Assembly: GCF_012222825.1 (NCBI RefSeq)
Contig: NZ_CP038017.1
Span: 186,001-250,000 of the forward strand
Source: Allofrancisella frigidaquae
Lineage (GTDB): Bacteria > Pseudomonadota > Gammaproteobacteria > Francisellales > Francisellaceae
DNA: 64,000 nt
Direction: 5' to 3'
This document shows positions 60,959 through 64,000 of the stretch, one piece after another; position 1 is the stretch's first letter; each line of letters starts with the position of its first letter. A program made the position numbers and the translations under genes. The notes beneath the pieces are model-generated. The model saw only the letters and a list, made by a program, of their open reading frames with translations. It did not search any database and had not been told where the DNA came from.

Positions 60959-61666
60959 ATGAAGCAAATAGAAAAGCTTTTAGAACATTCATCTAGATAT
61001 ATACGTAATTCAATTGAATCTCAAAATTTAACTTTTAGGCATAAGCCAACATTTAATTTGTTTGAAATTTATTCTTCGTATATTAAACCTACACATGTTA
61101 AAGAAGTACATATACAAGCAGAACAGGTATTAAAATATATGATTGGTAATTGTGGAGATCTAACAAATTTAATTCATATATATTTGCAATTATATGATTT
61201 TAATCTTGATCATAACTATTATACTGTGGTATTACGTCCTGGCCAACATGAATTGTTGTTAGTTCATGATAATAAGATTTTTCATAATATTTTGATGTGT
61301 AGTGCTAATACAATATTTATTGAAATCGGAACTTATGAAGATTTACTAAAAAACATTAATCATATGTTTGGTGATAGTGAGTTTTATATTGTAGACACAT
61401 GGCTTGGTAAAACTGTAAAACTTAATAAAAATGGTCTAGATCAATTAGTAAGTTTTGCTTTACATCATTATAAAGAAGAAGCACAGATATATATGAGAAA
61501 TTTTTATAAGACGACGATTTTAGCTGGATCACCAGCAAGCATTTCTGTTAATAAAAGTTTGAATGAAAGTTTGAAAAATATAACAAATGTTAATAATTTT
61601 TTTGAAAATATATATAACGATTATTGCATGGTATCAAAATTAAATTATAGAAAATATTTTCTATAA
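60959..61666 (+). CDS. Small papain-like Cys-His-Asp protein, putative effector
   Basis: A 235-residue soluble protein of no named family. GNCGD (Cys65), GQHELLLV (His97) and YIVDTWLGK (Asp146) match in order the motifs of the genes at 18098 and 36166. A short helical head precedes, and a ~75-residue tail follows. The GAGG ribosome-binding site is in the IS982 inverted repeat that ends 6 bases before the ATG. IS256 copy 2 lies 330 bases upstream. Confidence 0.58.
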   Translation: MKQIEKLLEHSSRYIRNSIESQNLTFRHKPTFNLFEIYSSYIKPTHVKEVHIQAEQVLKYMIGNCGDLTNLIHIYLQLYDFNLDHNYYTVVLRPGQHELLLVHDNKIFHNILMCSANTIFIEIGTYEDLLKNINHMFGDSEFYIVDTWLGKTVKLNKNGLDQLVSFALHHYKEEAQIYMRNFYKTTILAGSPASISVNKSLNESLKNITNVNNFFENIYNDYCMVSKLNYRKYFL

Positions 61667-61752
61667 ACCTAGGTTCCATGAACAAAATTTTTGAAAAAAG
61701 TTGTTAAGTGTATTTAAATAGTTTTGCGAAATAAATAACACACTTAACAGGA

Positions 61753-61878
61753 ATGAAATATTACATCTCAGAGACAAACTGGTCAACTATTTTGACATTT
61801 CTTAAATCTCAAAAAGGTCTACACACAAAAGATACCCAAAAACTTAGAATAGACCTCTTGCATAACTTGCTATTATGA
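61753..61878 (+). pseudogene. IS5-family-like transposase, N-terminal fragment
   Basis: Reads MKYYISETNWSTILTFLKSQ and then KGLHTKDTQKLRI, resembling the start of IS5-type transposases (the next expected block, F-x-WYxLRTGCQWR, is missing). It runs into unrelated sequence at about 61852. Confidence 0.5.
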
Positions 61879-61911
61879 TATCTTTGTAAAGACTTTTTTA
61901 TAATTATTTTT

Positions 61912-61928
61912 TGTAAACATAGTTTACA
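61912..61928. promoter_or_regulatory. Palindromic operator-like site before the toxin-antitoxin locus
   Basis: TGTAAAC-ATA-GTTTACA is a perfect 7-base inverted repeat 53 bases before the toxin ATG, as expected for autoregulation by an HTH antitoxin. Confidence 0.5.
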
Positions 61929-61980
61929 CAATATTCTGTTGATTATATAATTACTTTAGTAATAAAATCGAGCTGTAACT

Positions 61981-62301
61981 ATGAAACCATCAAAGAAATC
62001 AGATAAGGAATTATTTTCTTTGATAGAACAGAAAATAGCAGATAAAAAAATATATTTTCTTACCTCATGTTAGACAAAGAATGTTAGAGAGAAATATTAC
62101 TGCTATTGATGTTTTATATTTATTACAAGGACATTCAAAACGTATTAGGAATAAAAAGAAAGATAATTACGAGCATGATAGAGAAGATTGGAAATATTGT
62201 ATTTAGGGCAAACCTAGAGATACAAATATAAGAGTAATAATAACTTTCATAGTAGATATGATGCCAATTATTACTGCTATTAATTTGGAGGAAGCGTCAT
62301 G
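61981..62301 (+). pseudogene. DUF4258-like toxin, broken
   Basis: The frame from ATG 61981 stops at 62071. Shifting frame at the seven-A run (62044-62050) gives KKYIFLPHVRQRMLERNIT and IRVIITFIVDMMPIITAINL, a DUF4258-type toxin, interrupted by an in-frame TAG at 62203-62205. So it has a frameshift and a nonsense change. The remnant ends in the ATGA overlap with the antitoxin start. Confidence 0.7.
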
Positions 62302-62735
62302 AGTAATTTAGAAGAAAAAGTAGTTAAAGAGTATGTATATACAGGAATGATTTTTCCAGTTACATTAAAAGATGTGAAGATGGTTAGATATGACAATGAA
62401 TGGTGTCCAATTATCGATGATATAGCTATAGCTAATGAATGGATAAAAAAATAGGTGAATCTAAAGACCGTATAACTGGTAACCAATTAAAATTCATCCG
62501 TAGTTACTTTAAAATGTCATTACGCCAGTTTTCAGAAGTAGTAAATGAATCTCATACAGCTATAGCAAAATGGGAAAAGTCTGGTAATGAAGTAGCTAAA
62601 ATGGATCTTAACATTGAAAAAATTATTAAGATGTATATTTGTCGTGAAGTTATAAAAGATACTGATGATAAAAGTCTTATGAAAATTTTTAATAAAATTT
62701 TAGACTTCCGACCAAAAAATCTAAAAGTAACCTGA
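62299..62735 (+). pseudogene. HTH antitoxin partner, frame-split at an A7 run
   Basis: The first part (62299-62454, 51 residues, VYTGMIFPVTLKDVKMVR) matches the N-terminus of an antitoxin family. The second part (to 62735) has ITGNQLKFIRSYFKMSLRQFSEV and HTAIAKWEKSGNE in outline, the HTH half. They join by a -1 shift at A-AAA-AAA (62445-62451). Either a broken gene or one rescued by slippage. The stop is inside an IS982 end, so the C-terminus may be replaced. Confidence 0.65.
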
Positions 62736-62765
62736 GTTCGAGAATTATTTCATAGTTGAGCTCCT
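62729..62765 (-). repeat. Orphan IS982 terminal sequence
   Basis: AACCTGAGTTCGAGAATTAT and the bases after it repeat 58979-59013 with one change. No transposase remains nearby, so this is a solo end. Confidence 0.75.
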
Positions 62766-62948
62766 ATCTCCAGGTATTAGTCTGCTATGCTTAGAAACGC
62801 TATTGTAAAAGTTTTATATAGCCTCAGGGCTATCTAAATCAACAACTAGCGTTTCAGAGATTTTAAAATTTATTTACATGAAAAAGTAAACGAGTTGTTA
62901 CCTATTTGTTACCCAATGAGTTTTAAGGTGTTTATATGTTTTAATTTA

Positions 62949-63024
62949 TGGCACACCCAGAGGGACTCGAACCCCCGCATCCGCCTCCGGAGGGCGACGC
63001 TCTATCCAGTTAAGCTATGGGTGT
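62949..63024 (-). tRNA. tRNA-Arg (anticodon CCG)
   Basis: On the minus strand: acceptor ACACCCA with TGGGTGT, anticodon loop CTCCGGA (CCG), T-arm with GGTTCGAGTCC and encoded CCA. Reads codon CGG. Confidence 0.96.
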
Positions 63025-63044
63025 ATAAGCATATGATATAAATA

Positions 63045-63073
63045 AAATAACCTTTTGGCCAGCTTTTGGTCAA
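63045..63073 (-). promoter_or_regulatory. Promoter of tRNA-Arg
   Basis: On the minus strand TTGACC and TTATTT are 17 bases apart, about 20 bases from the tRNA. The -35 box is good and the -10 box only fair. Confidence 0.55.
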
Positions 63074-63306
63074 TTTAATTATGAAATTAGCTCACATAAT
63101 TAAGTTATCATTTTCTAAGCAAGTAGCCACCTCCAGTAGATTTATTGTGCTAGGCTGTGCCATTTCTGGCATATTATGCCTATTAAAAATCCTTAAATCT
63201 TATTAAAAAAAGCCAAGATGATAAGTATCCAAAACTTGGTACAATTAAATAATTTTAAGACTTTAAACATATGACGGTTAATATTTACCGAAGGGGAGCT
63301 GCTGAT

Positions 63307-64000
63307 ATGCCTAGATTTTTTTATCAAAATGAAATAAGAAACATCGGTTGTAAGGGACAATTTTTAGATATTTCTAAATTTTTTACAGAATTTAGCCAAG
63401 GAGAAATGTTTTCTGAAGGACTATGTCTAACTTTGAGTATTTTACTTGGAGAGTTAATAAAAGGTCAAAAGAAGCCTACACATTTATTATTTAATTATAT
63501 TTCTCAAAACGCATCAAAAATAAAAAGTGATTTGATTAGATCTGGTAAATCATTGAGCGCTGCACATAAACAGCAAAATTCTTATAATAAGAAGTTTGAT
63601 ATCGACTTCTTTAGTAATAATCTAGACAAAAATTTTAATATATTCGATTTATGGGGAGATTTTACACTACAACAGTTAACGGACAGTATAGATACTATAT
63701 CAAAACAGTTATTTGCGAAACATAGTTCTAAGATTGTTAAAAGTTGGTATATCTTAAATGAAATATCTCAACAGAATACAATTTATAACCAAATTAGTCG
63801 TATAGCTGAAAGCTTAAATGATTATAGGGATAGAAAAGGTTTGTTTATAGTATCATTTTCGTTTGGTTTATTTATTAATAAAGATTCTAAGCCAGCAATA
63901 GTTTCTTATGCTGGTAGAAATTTTCATAAAAATATAGAAGCGGCATCTAGTAAGAACCATTCTTGTTTACTATATATTTCTGGAGATTCTTTTCTTTTTT
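63307..64000 (+). CDS. Unknown protein, incomplete, possible YopT/C58-like
   Basis: Open to the end of the window (231 residues visible). AGGGGAG sits 8 bases before the ATG at 63307, so I prefer it to the in-frame ATG at 63271. Residue Cys40 in SEGLCLTLS and His218 in KNHSCLLYISGDSFLF resemble the Cys and His contexts of C58 (YopT/AvrPphB) proteases, in which an Asp soon follows the His; that part is off the window. No signal peptide. The Cys-His gap (178) is longer than in known members, so the call is tentative. Confidence 0.45.
   Translation, partial: MPRFFYQNEIRNIGCKGQFLDISKFFTEFSQGEMFSEGLCLTLSILLGELIKGQKKPTHLLFNYISQNASKIKSDLIRSGKSLSAAHKQQNSYNKKFDIDFFSNNLDKNFNIFDLWGDFTLQQLTDSIDTISKQLFAKHSSKIVKSWYILNEISQQNTIYNQISRIAESLNDYRDRKGLFIVSFSFGLFINKDSKPAIVSYAGRNFHKNIEAASSKNHSCLLYISGDSFLF

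Larger units (their letters stand above)
61667..62298. other. Relic region without intact genes, 632 bases
   Basis: Contains an IS5-type transposase fragment (61753-61851), a 9-base inverted repeat GTTAAGTGT/ACACTTAAC around 61703-61749, a palindromic operator-like site (61912-61928) and the decayed toxin gene. Confidence 0.65.

Noticed and set aside
62280-62486. 68-codon minus-strand frame over the antitoxin
   Set aside because: Antisense to the HTH antitoxin remnant, whose plus-strand family motifs are clear.
63081-63206. 41-codon plus-strand frame between tRNA-Arg and the last gene
   Set aside because: Hydrophobic C-terminal half but no ribosome-binding site or recognisable family; it also overlaps the tRNA promoter region.

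Overview
The window is AT-rich chromosomal DNA from a gammaproteobacterium of the family Francisellaceae, most likely an environmental or host-associated Francisella or Allofrancisella. The evidence is gene content and order: Fpt-type MFS transporters, a complete atp operon, an unpaired QseC-like kinase, the run aconitase - PilT - cytochrome bd oxidase - QseC-like kinase, a eukaryotic-type glutamine synthetase and an EF-hand/ankyrin glutaminase. The assignment rests on recalled family knowledge, not on a database search.

Layout. 1-5.1 kb: 3' end of hisS, zapE and rluC between two inverted paralogous Fpt-type MFS transporters. 5.2-12.2 kb: atpIBEFHAGDC. 12.2-20.8 kb: a MITE-like element, a large beta-propeller protein with duplicated F-box-like segments, gltX, an intact IS256-family element with 8-bp target duplications, a papain-like cysteine-protease-like protein, then mlaC-mlaB-ibaG. 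20.9-28.5 kb: a leucine-rich-repeat protein, a serine-type amino acid permease, a Blc lipocalin, holA, glutaminase, glutamine synthetase and tRNA-Glu. 28.8-33.6 kb (minus strand): rpmB-rpmG, minC-minD-minE-mlaF-mlaE-mlaD and an LptM-like lipoprotein. 33.7-46.7 kb: recG, a zinc-finger plus papain-like protein, a TSUP permease, class I fumarase, Nudix, ArsC-like, purine permease, HemW, GtrA-like, DyP peroxidase and an MHS-type MFS transporter. 47-59 kb: acnA, pilT, cydAB, a TIGR01777 epimerase, a QseC-like kinase and an amidohydrolase/ATP-grasp pair. 59-64 kb: an insertion-sequence graveyard (IS982 relic containing an IS256 stub and a second intact IS256, then an IS5 relic), another papain-like gene, a decayed DUF4258/HTH toxin-antitoxin locus, an orphan IS982 end, tRNA-Arg and an unfinished ORF with YopT-like hints.

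How it fits together. Housekeeping blocks cover energy metabolism (ATP synthase, cytochrome bd, aconitase, fumarase), glutamine/glutamate exchange, outer-membrane lipid asymmetry (Mla, split into two oppositely oriented clusters) and division-site placement (Min). Between them lie genes with host-interaction character: LRR, propeller/F-box-like, and three unannotated proteins that share a Cys-His-Asp arrangement. In these three, the candidate Cys and His are 30, 32 and 32 residues apart, and the Asp lies in a V/I-D-x-W context. This family, two members of which lie beside the two IS256 copies, is the best candidate for an undescribed system in the window.
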